From: Myxococcus virescens
GTDB lineage: Bacteria; Myxococcota; Myxococcia; Myxococcales; Myxococcaceae
Length of the DNA stretch: 64,000 bases
Direction of reading: 5' to 3'
Assembly (NCBI RefSeq): GCF_900101905.1
Contig: NZ_FNAJ01000008.1
Span: 186,001 to 250,000, forward strand
In this document: positions 1-7,148 of the stretch, in pieces
Numbering within the stretch: the first letter of the stretch is position 1
Layout of the letters: every line of letters begins with the position of its first letter
Program-made: the position numbers and the translations under genes
Notes under the pieces: model-generated
What the model saw: only the letters and a program-made list of their open reading frames with translations
The model's database searches: none
What the model was told of the DNA's origin: nothing

Positions 1-1700
1 GAGTTGATCATCGCGACCCGGGGCGAATCCTCCACGTCCAACGCGTTGAAATCGCGCCCCTCGTGCAAGGGGATGCCCATGGTCCGGAAATAGCCCGGGG
101 AGATGACGCGCTGACTGGCCTCGGGCAGCTGCCCGGGCTGCGGCTTCGGCTGCCCCTCCAGATAGATGTTCGAGCTCTGGCTGCGACGGCTGATGGGCGG
201 CAGGCTGGCCGCCGAGACGGCCTGGGCTCCCGGCACGGAGGACAACCGCTCCTGCAGCGCATGGAAGAAGCGAACCCGCTCGGCGTCCGTCGGATACTTG
301 GTCTCCGGCAGCGTGACGTCGAAGTAGAACACGCGTTCGGCGGCGAAGCCGGGTGAGGTCCCCTGGAGCTGGTAGAGGCTTCGAAGCATCAGGCTCGCGC
401 CGACGACCAGCATCAAGGCCAGGGCCACCTCCGCCGTCACCAGGGCCGAGCGGATGCTCTTTCGCCCCGCCGTGGCGCCCGCCCCCTCCCGCATCGCCTC
501 CAGCGGGTTCTGCCGCGACATCTGGAACGCGGGCGCCAGCCCAAACAGCACCCCGGTGATGGCGGACAGCCCGACACAGAACAGCAGCGCCCCTCCATCC
601 ACCTGGATGGATTGCCACCCTGGCAGGCGCTCCGCCAACCCGGGCGGCAGCATGGTGGCAATCATGTGCGTGCCCCACAGCGCGCCCAGGATTCCCAATC
701 CCCCGCCCAGGAGCGACAGCAAGACGCTCTCGGTCAGGGCCTGGACCATCAGGCGCGTCGGGCTCGCGCCCAGCGCCCCACGAATCGCCAGCTCCCGCCG
801 CCGGGCCGCCGCGCGCGCCAGCAGCAGGCTCGCGACGTTCGCGCACCCGATGAGCAACACGAAGCCCACCGCGCCCGCCAGGGTGATGAGCAGCGGCCTC
901 AGGGGCCCCAGGTAGGCCTCGCGCACGGACGTCAGCCGCACGGTGCGCTCCGAATCCGTGTCGGGGTACCGCTCCGCCAGTTGCCCCGCGAGGACCCGCA
1001 GGGCGTCCTCCGCCATCGACACGGAGAAGCCGGGCTTGAGGCGGCCCACCACCCGCACCTTCCGGTCCCCGCGCGCATCCAGCTCCGCCTGCGTCGGCGC
1101 GAGCGGCACCCAGGCTTCGGCGCCAGGCGGGAAGTCGAAGCTCTTCGGCATCACGCCCACGACCGTGTAGGGCTCACCATCCAGCGTGACGGACTCACCC
1201 AGCACGGAGGGCGCGCCACCGAACCGGCGCCGCCACAACGCGTCCGACAGCACCACCACCGCCTCGCCACCCACGCGGTCTTCTTCCGCGGAGAACGCCC
1301 TGCCCAGCGAGGGCCTCGCCTCCAGCGCGGGGAACAGCGCGGCGCCCACCCGAAACGCCTGGAGCCGCTCCGGCTGCAGCGCGCCGCCCATGTTCAAGCT
1401 CCGCGGAACAATCCCCGCCACGTGCTCGAAGACCCCCGCCTGCGCGGTCCAGTCCTCCAGCGTCGCCAGGGATGTCTCGCTCCGCTCGACACCCGCCTTG
1501 GGAAGCGAGTCCCACACCATCACCAGACGCTCCTCATGCGGGAAACGCATGGGTTGCAGCCAGATGGAGTTGACCACGCTGAATATCGCCGTGCTCGCGC
1601 CAATCCCCAGCGCCAGCGTCATCATCGCGACCAGGGTGAACGTCGGACTCTTGAGCAACAACCTGGCGCCAAACCGGATGTCCTGACGAATTGTATCCAT
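1..1700 (-). CDS. ABC transporter permease, MacB/FtsX (ADOP-like) family, C-terminus beyond window
   Basis: About 566 residues are visible and the frame runs off the left edge of the window. It opens MDTIRQDIRFGARLLLKSPT, followed by a membrane segment with TLALGIGASTAIFSVVN, the usual N-terminus of acidobacterial-type duplicated orphan permeases. A periplasmic MacB_PCD-like domain follows (residues about 50-240). Then come an FtsX-type membrane domain (about 270-390, including LLARAAARRRELAIRGALGA) and the start of a second copy (from about 405, SALVTAEVALALMLVVGASL). Family members act in MacB-type tripartite or stand-alone envelope export and stress systems. No ATPase or membrane-fusion gene is visible, so the substrate is unknown. 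The ATG at 1700 is the first start before the conserved N-terminal motif. Confidence 0.85.
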   Translation of the reverse strand, partial: MDTIRQDIRFGARLLLKSPTFTLVAMMTLALGIGASTAIFSVVNSIWLQPMRFPHEERLVMVWDSLPKAGVERSETSLATLEDWTAQAGVFEHVAGIVPRSLNMGGALQPERLQAFRVGAALFPALEARPSLGRAFSAEEDRVGGEAVVVLSDALWRRRFGGAPSVLGESVTLDGEPYTVVGVMPKSFDFPPGAEAWVPLAPTQAELDARGDRKVRVVGRLKPGFSVSMAEDALRVLAGQLAERYPDTDSERTVRLTSVREAYLGPLRPLLITLAGAVGFVLLIGCANVASLLLARAAARRRELAIRGALGASPTRLMVQALTESVLLSLLGGGLGILGALWGTHMIATMLPPGLAERLPGWQSIQVDGGALLFCVGLSAITGVLFGLAPAFQMSRQNPLEAMREGAGATAGRKSIRSALVTAEVALALMLVVGASLMLRSLYQLQGTSPGFAAERVFYFDVTLPETKYPTDAERVRFFHALQERLSSVPGAQAVSAASLPPISRRSQSSNIYLEGQPKPQPGQLPEASQRVISPGYFRTMGIPLHEGRDFNALDVEDSPRVAMIN

Positions 1701-1843
1701 GTCCCTCTCACGCAAGAGCATGCCATGCGGCGTGCACCGCGGCGACGCGCATCACCACGAAAGCCCAGGCCCAGCGTCCGAGAACACCCAAGTCCGCGAA
1801 ATTTCAAAGCTGGCAGACATTTCATTAAAAACATGTCTGAGCC

Positions 1844-1873
1844 TGGACATCCGCTCGAGGTTCACCGTACTCT
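1844..1873 (+). promoter_or_regulatory. Candidate sigma-70 promoter of first precursor copy
   Basis: TGGACA (1844-1849, five of six matches to the -35 consensus) is followed after 18 bases by TACTCT (1868-1873). The pair and its spacing are preserved in the second duplicated unit (2411-2440), while the third unit lacks it. The predicted 5' UTR is about 95 nt. The -10 match is weak, so this rests on conservation between the copies. Confidence 0.4.
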
Positions 1874-1912
1874 TGGAGATCCGAGCTGAAGGCATCAACT
1901 GGCGTCAGGCTC

Positions 1913-1938
1913 GGCACGTTCGGCGACAAGTTCGTGCC
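1913..1938 (+). repeat. Inverted repeat in leader of precursor 1
   Basis: GGCACG and CGTGCC flank a 14-base centre, about 40 bases upstream of the start codon. The same arms recur at the same place before precursor 2. It could be an operator or a structured 5' UTR element. Confidence 0.4.
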
Positions 1939-1975
1939 GCGCGTGTGGTTTGATTCACCTCCCCAGGAGTTCCTC

Positions 1976-2167
1976 ATGGTTGAGAGCAACATCGTTCTGA
2001 AGCCCGAGGTGGTGACGTTCAAGCAGCTGGATCCCGCGAAGGTGGACGCGCTCCGCGGCCAGCTGAGCATGATCCTGGGCCGTGGCGAGTTCCCCATGAT
2101 GTCCGCGCGTGCGGTCGTCAAGGAGCCGCAGGATCACACCAGCCACACGTCTGACGGCTGGTTCTAG
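1976..2167 (+). CDS. RiPP precursor peptide 1 (HTSHTSDGWF C-terminus)
   Basis: A 63-residue peptide starting at an ATG preceded by AGGAG with 7-base spacing. The leader begins MVESNIVLKPEVVTFKQLDP and contains KVDALRGQLSMILGRGEF, an amphipathic stretch of the kind read by a recognition domain. The C-terminus is QDHTSHTSDGWF, with two consecutive His-Thr-Ser triplets and then Asp-Gly-Trp-Phe at the carboxyl end. Precursor 2 is nearly identical through the leader, and precursor 3 diverges mostly just before the core. His-Xaa-Ser repeats define substrates of HxsB-type radical SAM maturases, and an HxsB-like enzyme lies 2 kb away. It probably serves as substrate for that enzyme and for the HExxH protein. 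The cleavage site is not evident; there is no Gly-Gly motif. Confidence 0.8.
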   Translation: MVESNIVLKPEVVTFKQLDPAKVDALRGQLSMILGRGEFPMMSARAVVKEPQDHTSHTSDGWF

Positions 2168-2174
2168 CAGGTCT

Positions 2175-2212
2175 CTGCTCCCCGGCGCTCATCCCTGGGC
2201 GCCGGGGTGCAG
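2175..2212 (+). terminator. Hairpin after precursor 1 (attenuator or weak terminator)
   Basis: The stem is CTGC + CCCCGGCGC (2180-2188) against GCGCCGGGG (2199-2207) + GCAG, just after the precursor stop codon. No clean T-tract follows, so partial termination or 3'-end protection is more likely than full termination. Equivalent hairpins follow the other two precursors. Confidence 0.55.
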
Positions 2213-2376
2213 GTTGTCGTGACGCAAGGATTGCCCCCTTCCCGCCGCAGGAGCATCACTCGCTCCATGCCCCGGTGGTGTTCCACCTGGATGGGATTGG
2301 AGACCGGCTCCTCGCCCTTCCCGACCCGCGAACCCTGAGTCAGCCGTACCCGGGTCAAACGCGCCGAATCTCCCGT
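2213..2376 (+). pseudogene. 5' fragment of GT9 glycosyltransferase gene, copy 1
   Basis: This matches the region before and at the start of the intact glycosyltransferase at 3216. It encodes PVVFHLDGIGDRLLALP and SQPYPGQ, against PVVFHLNGIGDRLLALP and SQLYPGQ in the intact protein. Similarity stops after the codons for PGQ, where the leader of the second precursor unit begins. It is debris from a tandem duplication of [leader-precursor-hairpin-5' GT9] and is not a functional gene. Confidence 0.85.
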
Positions 2377-2410
2377 GTAGCAGCTGTTTCAACGAAAACA
2401 CGTCTACGCC

Positions 2411-2440
2411 TGGACATTCGTTCGAGAGACACCGTACTCT
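2411..2440 (+). promoter_or_regulatory. Candidate sigma-70 promoter of second precursor copy
   Basis: TGGACA (2411-2416), an 18-base spacer and TACTCT (2435-2440) lie exactly 567 bases downstream of the same elements before precursor 1. Both hexamers survive while surrounding bases have drifted, which favours function. Confidence 0.4.
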
Positions 2441-2479
2441 TTGTGATCCGAGCTGCGGGCATCCACGGGTGTCAGGCTC

Positions 2480-2505
2480 GGCACGTTCGGCGACACGTTC
2501 GTGCC
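2480..2505 (+). repeat. Inverted and direct repeat in leader of precursor 2
   Basis: GGCACG...CGTGCC again brackets a 14-base centre. In this copy CACGTTCG also occurs twice in direct orientation, 5 bases apart. Only the CGTGCC arm persists before precursor 3. Confidence 0.4.
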
Positions 2506-2542
2506 GCGCGTGTGGTTTGATTCACCTCTCCTGGAGTTCCTC

Positions 2543-2743
2543 ATGGTTGAGAGCAACATCGTTCTGAAGCCCGAGGTGGTGACGTTCAAGCAGCTGGATC
2601 CCGCGAAGGTGGACGCGCTCCGCGGCCAGCTGAGCATGATTCTGGGTCGTGGCGAGTTCCCCACGATGTCCGCTCGCGCGGGCGCCGTCGTCGTCAAGGA
2701 GCCGCAGGATCACACCAGCCACACGTCTGACGGCTGGTTCTAG
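2543..2743 (+). CDS. RiPP precursor peptide 2 (HTSHTSDGWF C-terminus)
   Basis: A 66-residue paralogue of precursor 1. It differs only by a Met-to-Thr change and an inserted Gly-Ala-Val in the linker (SARAGAVVVKEPQDHTS against SARAVVKEPQDHTS). Start context is GGAG then TTCCTC then ATG. The core QDHTSHTSDGWF is identical. The near-identity of leader and core, with change confined to the hinge, is what is expected if leader and core are both read by enzymes. It lies in the second of three tandem units and has its own copy of the candidate promoter. Confidence 0.8.
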   Translation: MVESNIVLKPEVVTFKQLDPAKVDALRGQLSMILGRGEFPTMSARAGAVVVKEPQDHTSHTSDGWF

Positions 2744-2750
2744 CAGGTCT

Positions 2751-2788
2751 CTGCTCCCCGGCGCCCATCCCTGGGCACCGGGGAGCAG
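2751..2788 (+). terminator. Hairpin after precursor 2
   Basis: A perfect 11-bp outer stem, CTGCTCCCCGG (2751-2761) with CCGGGGAGCAG (2778-2788), holds an inner GCCC/GGGC stem. This is the strongest of the three hairpins. Compared with the hairpin after precursor 1, base changes on one arm are matched by changes on the other. Confidence 0.6.
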
Positions 2789-2887
2789 GTTGTCGTGACG
2801 CAAGGATTGCCCCTTCCCGCCGCAGGAGCATCACTCGCTCCAAGCCCCGGTGGTGTTCCACCTGGATGGGATTGGAGACCGGCGCCT
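2789..2887 (+). pseudogene. 5' fragment of GT9 glycosyltransferase gene, copy 2
   Basis: A second, shorter fragment of the glycosyltransferase start, encoding PVVFHLDGIGDR before it breaks into the leader of precursor 3 at about 2888. The equivalent of the initiating ATG is changed (CCAAGCC here, CCATGCC in copy 1). It marks the breakpoint of the second duplication, with a unit length of 401 bases against 567 for the first. Confidence 0.8.
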
Positions 2888-2943
2888 CCAGCGACAAACT
2901 CGTGCCGCGCGTATGTTTTGACTCACCTCCCTAGGAGTCCCTC

Positions 2944-3141
2944 ATGGTTGAGAACAACGTCGTTCTGAAGCCCGAGGTGGTGACGTACAAGCAGCTGGAC
3001 CCCGCGAAGGTGGACGCGCTCCGCAGCCAGCTGAGCATCATCCTGGGTCGCGGTGATATCGCCCAGCTCTCCGCGCGCGCGGTCGCCCCCGTCGATTATC
3101 CGTGGGAACACTCCAACCACACGTCTGACGGCTGGTTCTAG
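2944..3141 (+). CDS. RiPP precursor peptide 3 (HSNHTSDGWF C-terminus)
   Basis: A 65-residue paralogue with a more diverged leader (MVENNVVLKPEVVTYKQLDP) and hinge (APVDYPWEHSN) but the same final seven residues, HTSDGWF. The first HTS triplet of the other copies is replaced by HSN, so only one His-Xaa-Ser triplet remains. AGGAG precedes the ATG by 7 bases. Only about 55 bases of the shared leader DNA remain upstream and the candidate promoter is missing. It is therefore probably transcribed by read-through from the first two promoters, together with the intact glycosyltransferase downstream. Confidence 0.8.
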   Translation: MVENNVVLKPEVVTYKQLDPAKVDALRSQLSIILGRGDIAQLSARAVAPVDYPWEHSNHTSDGWF

Positions 3142-3148
3142 CAGGTCC

Positions 3149-3186
3149 CTGCGCCCCGGTGACCCCACCCGGCACGCCGGGGGCAG
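3149..3186 (+). terminator. Hairpin after precursor 3, before the intact GT9 gene
   Basis: CTGC and CCCCGG (3154-3159) pair with CCGGGG (3177-3182) and GCAG, with one bulged base. It lies between the precursor and the enzyme gene, the usual place for an attenuating hairpin that keeps precursor transcript in excess. Confidence 0.5.
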
Positions 3187-3215
3187 GATGTCTTGACGCA
3201 AGGATTGCCCCCTCC

Positions 3216-4193
3216 ATGCAGCAGAAACTTCGTTCTGCCCAGGCCCCCGTCGTATTTCACCTGAATGGGATTGGGGACCGGCTCCTCGCCCTTCCCGCCC
3301 TACGCGCCCTGAGTCAGCTGTACCCGGGTCAAATCAGACTGGTGGGTGCGCCAGGTGATTCAAGCCTGTTCTTCTATCAAGAGCTCGGGCTCATGAAGAT
3401 TCACGAGGTCCGCGCGACCACGCAAGGCACGGAGCGAAGCATCGACGCAGAGATGCTCCGGCAGGCGGTGGGGGACTGCGACTTGTTTGTCTGTTTCAAC
3501 ACCTGGCACGCGACGGGTGTCTCCGAGCTGCTCGAGGGGTTTCCGGCGGCCACCGAGACGGTCGGCCTGTATCGCCGTTACAAGCAGTGGGTCCGGGGTG
3601 AAGAATCCCAGCACTCCGCGGACCGGCTCTTCTCGGTGGCCCAGCAGGTGGATCCCACCCTGCGGCTGGAGGATTTCGCCCAGCCCCCCGTGCTGACGCC
3701 CGAGGCCACCGAGGCCGCCAGGCGCTTTCGTGACAGCGTCCCCGACGGGGCCAAGGTGCTCGCGCTCCATACGGAGACCGGCTCCCGGAAACAGTGGCCC
3801 GTCGCCCGCTACCGCGCCGTGCTGGATGCCTTCCTGGCGGCCCATCCCGAATGGCTCGTGCTCAACGTGGACTACAACGCCACGGAGCTGGCGCCCATGG
3901 TCCATGAAGGCCGCGTGCTGTCCGTCGCAGGCGCCCCACTCGATGTCGCCATGGCGCTGCTCGGTGCCTGTGATGGCTTCCTCGGCATCGACTCCTGCAT
4001 GCTGCACGCGGCGGACTTCTTCCGGCTCCCTTCGGTGGGCCTGTTCGGAACGACCTCTCCCCAGCAATGGGGCTTCCGTTTCACGCCGGCCTTCCGCGAG
4101 CCCACCGGGAACGGGAGCATGGACGACATCACCGAGGAAGAAGTCCTCGGCGCGCTCACGGACCTCGCCGCCGGCCGGCTGCGCCCCGCCTGA
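3216..4193 (+). CDS. Glycosyltransferase family 9 (heptosyltransferase-like) protein
   Basis: 325 residues from the ATG at 3216; an in-frame GTG at 3159 would add 19 unconserved residues. The N-terminal Rossmann domain starts PVVFHLNGIGDRLLALPALR, matching the GDxLxxLPxLR signature of ADP-heptose:LPS heptosyltransferases. The C-terminal nucleotide-sugar domain has LHTETGSRKQWPVARYRAVL and GIDSCMLHAADFFRLPSVGLFG. No LPS genes are near. It directly follows three RiPP precursors, and its 5' end was duplicated with them, so it belongs to that unit. It may glycosylate the peptide, perhaps on an enzyme-made hydroxyl. That role is inference; a cell-envelope role remains possible. Confidence 0.8.
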   Translation: MQQKLRSAQAPVVFHLNGIGDRLLALPALRALSQLYPGQIRLVGAPGDSSLFFYQELGLMKIHEVRATTQGTERSIDAEMLRQAVGDCDLFVCFNTWHATGVSELLEGFPAATETVGLYRRYKQWVRGEESQHSADRLFSVAQQVDPTLRLEDFAQPPVLTPEATEAARRFRDSVPDGAKVLALHTETGSRKQWPVARYRAVLDAFLAAHPEWLVLNVDYNATELAPMVHEGRVLSVAGAPLDVAMALLGACDGFLGIDSCMLHAADFFRLPSVGLFGTTSPQQWGFRFTPAFREPTGNGSMDDITEEEVLGALTDLAAGRLRPA

Positions 4194-4224
4194 GCGGCGG
4201 CGAGGGCGCCAGCCCCGGCTGGCC

Positions 4225-5730
4225 TCAGCCGCTCTGCACGCTCAGCATCGGCGGCATGGCCTGCGAGGAAGACTCTGTCGGCAGACCGTTGGCCATCTCC
4301 ACCAGGGCGGCGTCCATTCCAGGCATCATCCGCAGCAGGGGGATGGGGTCCTCCACGAGCTTGCGCAGGACCCACTCCACGACCGCCAACGTCTGCAGGC
4401 ATTCCTCGGACGCATGGGGGCGCGGCGTCGCGTCCCCGGTCCGGGCGTAGTCGAGCACCGGCAGCACGCCGCAGTAGGGATTGAAGGCGCACTCGCGGCA
4501 CTGCGAGTCACGATCCCGCAGCGACAGGTTCATGGACCGGAACGTGGCCTTGTTGCGGATGAGCGCGTCATAGGTCGTCCCCTTCACGTTGCCCAAGCCG
4601 AACTCGGAGCGCATCGAACGGGCTTCGTCCGACGGCAGGATTTCGCCGTCATGGTCGTAGGTGATGGCCGAACCGAAGTCCCCGACCGGGTTGCGCCAGT
4701 CCACGAAGCCCGTATCCGTCGACTGGAGAATCTTGGCCAGGACGACCCGGACCACGCGCTCGGAGTAGTTTTCGTTCTCCTGGCGGTTCTTCTCGTAGAT
4801 GTAATCGAGCGCGTCCAGGTAGTAGTGGAGGAAGTCCTGGATGTCGAAGGGCAGCTTCTCCTTGCGGGCGTTGCCCAGGGCCTTGAGCTTGAGGATGGCG
4901 AGGTCCTTGAAGCCCTCCGCATGATAGAAGTCGATGGTGCGCTTCAGCTCCTTGGCGTTGGAGGCCCCCACCACGCACAGGGGCGACGCGCTGAGCACCC
5001 CGGGGAATCGGTCGCGGAAGTGGCTCAGCCGCTCCATGACCTTGCGGAAGCTGCCCGCCCCGCTCCGCGTGACTCGGAATGAGTCGTGAATGTCCTCGGG
5101 ACCGTTCAACGAATACGACACGTTGATGCGGTTCTCCTTGCAGTACGCGATGTGCTCGTCGGTGGCGACCATGAGGTTGCTCACCACGGAGAAGCGGAGC
5201 CGCTTGCCCACGGCTTCGTTCTGCCTGCGGGCCTCCTCGACGAAGTACTTCATGCCCTCGAAGTTCAAGAAGGGCTCGCCGCCCTGGAACTCGAAGCCCA
5301 GGAAGGGGGCCGGAGAGCCGAGCGCGAAGCGGATGATGGCATCCGCGACGTCGGGCTGCATGTCGAAGCGCTTGGAATCCGCGGAGATGTTCTCCGGGTT
5401 CATGTGGCAGTAGGTGCAGTTGAGGTTGCACCGCTTGGACAGCACGACGATGTGGAGCCCCGGCCCCGCGTAGGTCCGGTCGTGCCAGCGCTTGAGGTCC
5501 TCCAGCACGCGCGAGGAGTTCTGCGCGGTGATGAGGTGGCTGGTCTGCTCGAGCCGCGCGAACAGGGCCTCATCCATGGAGATTTCGTCGAGCTGGGCAT
5601 TCTCCGCGCCGGACAACAGCTGCATGGCGCCCGTCCGGGACAGCCGCACGAAGTGGTCGGGGCCCACCTGCTTCGCGGGGAAGAAGTTGGGCAGCCACTC
5701 GTCGCGATAACGCAACCCTGGGACCCTCAT
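4225..5730 (-). CDS. Radical SAM/SPASM peptide maturase, HxsB-like
   Basis: 501 residues. The radical SAM cluster motif CNLNCTYC is at residues 101-108 (CX3CX2C), followed by EFQGGEPFLNFEGMKYFVEE and SYSLNGPEDIHDSFR. The C-terminal SPASM-type region has DGEILPSDEARSM, then FGLGNVKGTTYDAL, CRECAFNPYCG and a last CLQT, giving cysteines for auxiliary Fe-S clusters. These blocks resemble the HxsB maturase of His-Xaa-Ser systems as I remember it. It probably makes a side-chain cross-link in the precursor cores, which contain His-Thr-Ser. Its ATG overlaps the stop of the upstream HExxH gene (ATGA), so it is coupled to it. No hxsC or hxsD partner is seen. The exact reaction is unknown. Confidence 0.85.
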   Translation of the reverse strand: MRVPGLRYRDEWLPNFFPAKQVGPDHFVRLSRTGAMQLLSGAENAQLDEISMDEALFARLEQTSHLITAQNSSRVLEDLKRWHDRTYAGPGLHIVVLSKRCNLNCTYCHMNPENISADSKRFDMQPDVADAIIRFALGSPAPFLGFEFQGGEPFLNFEGMKYFVEEARRQNEAVGKRLRFSVVSNLMVATDEHIAYCKENRINVSYSLNGPEDIHDSFRVTRSGAGSFRKVMERLSHFRDRFPGVLSASPLCVVGASNAKELKRTIDFYHAEGFKDLAILKLKALGNARKEKLPFDIQDFLHYYLDALDYIYEKNRQENENYSERVVRVVLAKILQSTDTGFVDWRNPVGDFGSAITYDHDGEILPSDEARSMRSEFGLGNVKGTTYDALIRNKATFRSMNLSLRDRDSQCRECAFNPYCGVLPVLDYARTGDATPRPHASEECLQTLAVVEWVLRKLVEDPIPLLRMMPGMDAALVEMANGLPTESSSQAMPPMLSVQSG

Positions 5731-7148
5731 GCGGCACCTCCGGCGTGCTGGGTATAGCGGGCCGCGAGCACTGCCGCCTCGCGCCAGTCCATGTATGTCT
5801 CGGCGTCATTCACCACGGGGCCGCTGCCGGCCACCCGCGAGAAGTGCTGCTTCATCCAGGCGTCGAAGGCCTGGTCCATGTCCGCATCCGCGACACGTTC
5901 GATGAGCGGGTGCTGCTCACTCAGGGCCTGGGCCATCTGCGCGAGGAGCACGCGCCCTTCGGGCGTGGGACGCTCGAAGTCCAGGAGGGTCCGGAAGGAG
6001 AGCAGGTTGCAGCGGTGTGACTTGAGCAGTTGGAAGCGCCACTCCCGCTGCTTGAACTCGGGCCTGTCCAGCGCCCGCAGCCGGAGCCGGTTCACCGCCA
6101 GGAAGGAGTGCAGGCCCAGATGCACGCCTCGGAGGGGGCGAGGGTCGGTGCGGTAGGCGGAGACGAACTCGGGACGTGAGTCGTCCCACCGCCCGAATGC
6201 GCGCGAGTCGAGCAGCAGATACATGCGCTCGTGTTGCAGCTCGTGGACCAGGTCCTCCGCATGCTCCAGGCCGTGGGCCACGCGCGTGAGGAAGACGGGC
6301 GTGCCAGCCCCATACGAGGACGAGCAACGCACGCTCCGGTTCTCCGGGCCTCCCATGTCGACGAGCGCGGGGAGCAACACGCGGGCCCAGTCGAGCACTT
6401 CGGGCCACAGCTCCCTCAGGATGTGGAAGGCCTCCTCCGTGCTTCGCAGCAGGGGCATGGGCCGCCAGGTGCCCGTGCTCCCATCGTCCGGGATGCCCGC
6501 TTGCTCTCGCCGGCCGGTGATGCCGAGCATCTCACTGTCGTCCAGCACCGGAACGTTCCAGGTCTCGGACCAGGGCAACGGCTGGATGCTCACGGGTGCT
6601 TCGCCCGTGAGCGGCAGCGGGATGCGCAGCCCGGGGCCGGCGTGCCCCTCGTCGGAGAGCAGGCACTCCGCGCCAGAGAAGTGCCAAACGACGCGCCCTT
6701 CACCGGGGCCGCGCACGTCGAGCCGCTCCCCCCGAGGCAGGCAGTAGAGGGTCCGCGGCGTCACGAAGAAGGCTTCGCCGTGGGTGACCTCTCCCCGCAG
6801 CCGCTGGACGATGAGCAGGGACGCGAGGTTGCCCATTAGGCATTGAATCAAGCCAGGCCCGACGGCGGCGGGCCCCAACAAGCGGCCGAGCAGCACCGTC
6901 GTGCTCCAGTGCTCCAGGAACTCACGCGCCAGCGCCGGCGCGCGCTCGACGAGCTCGAACGCCTCGGAGAGGAGGGACTGGAGCTCCGCGGCACATCCCC
7001 CCAACTTCCCGAGCCGCTCCGGCTGCTGGACCCAGCCCATGAGCAGGTCGAGCTGCCCCATCTGCTGCGCACGCAACAGCTCCCGCGCCGAGGCTTCCGT
7101 CTCGGGGGACAACGGCGTCGGGAACGTGAAGGCCTCTTGGAATTGCAT
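5727..7148 (-). CDS. HExxH-motif peptide modification protein (putative peptide beta-hydroxylase)
   Basis: 473 residues. The HELQH motif lies at residues 302-306 in DLVHELQHERMYLLLD, and about 35 residues later comes the partner block RPLRGVHLGLHSFLAVNRLR. This pairing marks the HEXXH motif domain found beside or fused to radical SAM RiPP maturases. Relatives are now described as iron/2-oxoglutarate-dependent peptide beta-hydroxylases. The N-terminal half is helical and unassigned. The start ATG overlaps the upstream stop by one base (TGATG). If it acts as its relatives do, it would hydroxylate a His, Asp or similar residue in the HTSDGWF core, possibly giving the hydroxyl used by the nearby glycosyltransferase (inference). 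Confidence 0.75.
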   Translation of the reverse strand: MQFQEAFTFPTPLSPETEASARELLRAQQMGQLDLLMGWVQQPERLGKLGGCAAELQSLLSEAFELVERAPALAREFLEHWSTTVLLGRLLGPAAVGPGLIQCLMGNLASLLIVQRLRGEVTHGEAFFVTPRTLYCLPRGERLDVRGPGEGRVVWHFSGAECLLSDEGHAGPGLRIPLPLTGEAPVSIQPLPWSETWNVPVLDDSEMLGITGRREQAGIPDDGSTGTWRPMPLLRSTEEAFHILRELWPEVLDWARVLLPALVDMGGPENRSVRCSSSYGAGTPVFLTRVAHGLEHAEDLVHELQHERMYLLLDSRAFGRWDDSRPEFVSAYRTDPRPLRGVHLGLHSFLAVNRLRLRALDRPEFKQREWRFQLLKSHRCNLLSFRTLLDFERPTPEGRVLLAQMAQALSEQHPLIERVADADMDQAFDAWMKQHFSRVAGSGPVVNDAETYMDWREAAVLAARYTQHAGGAA

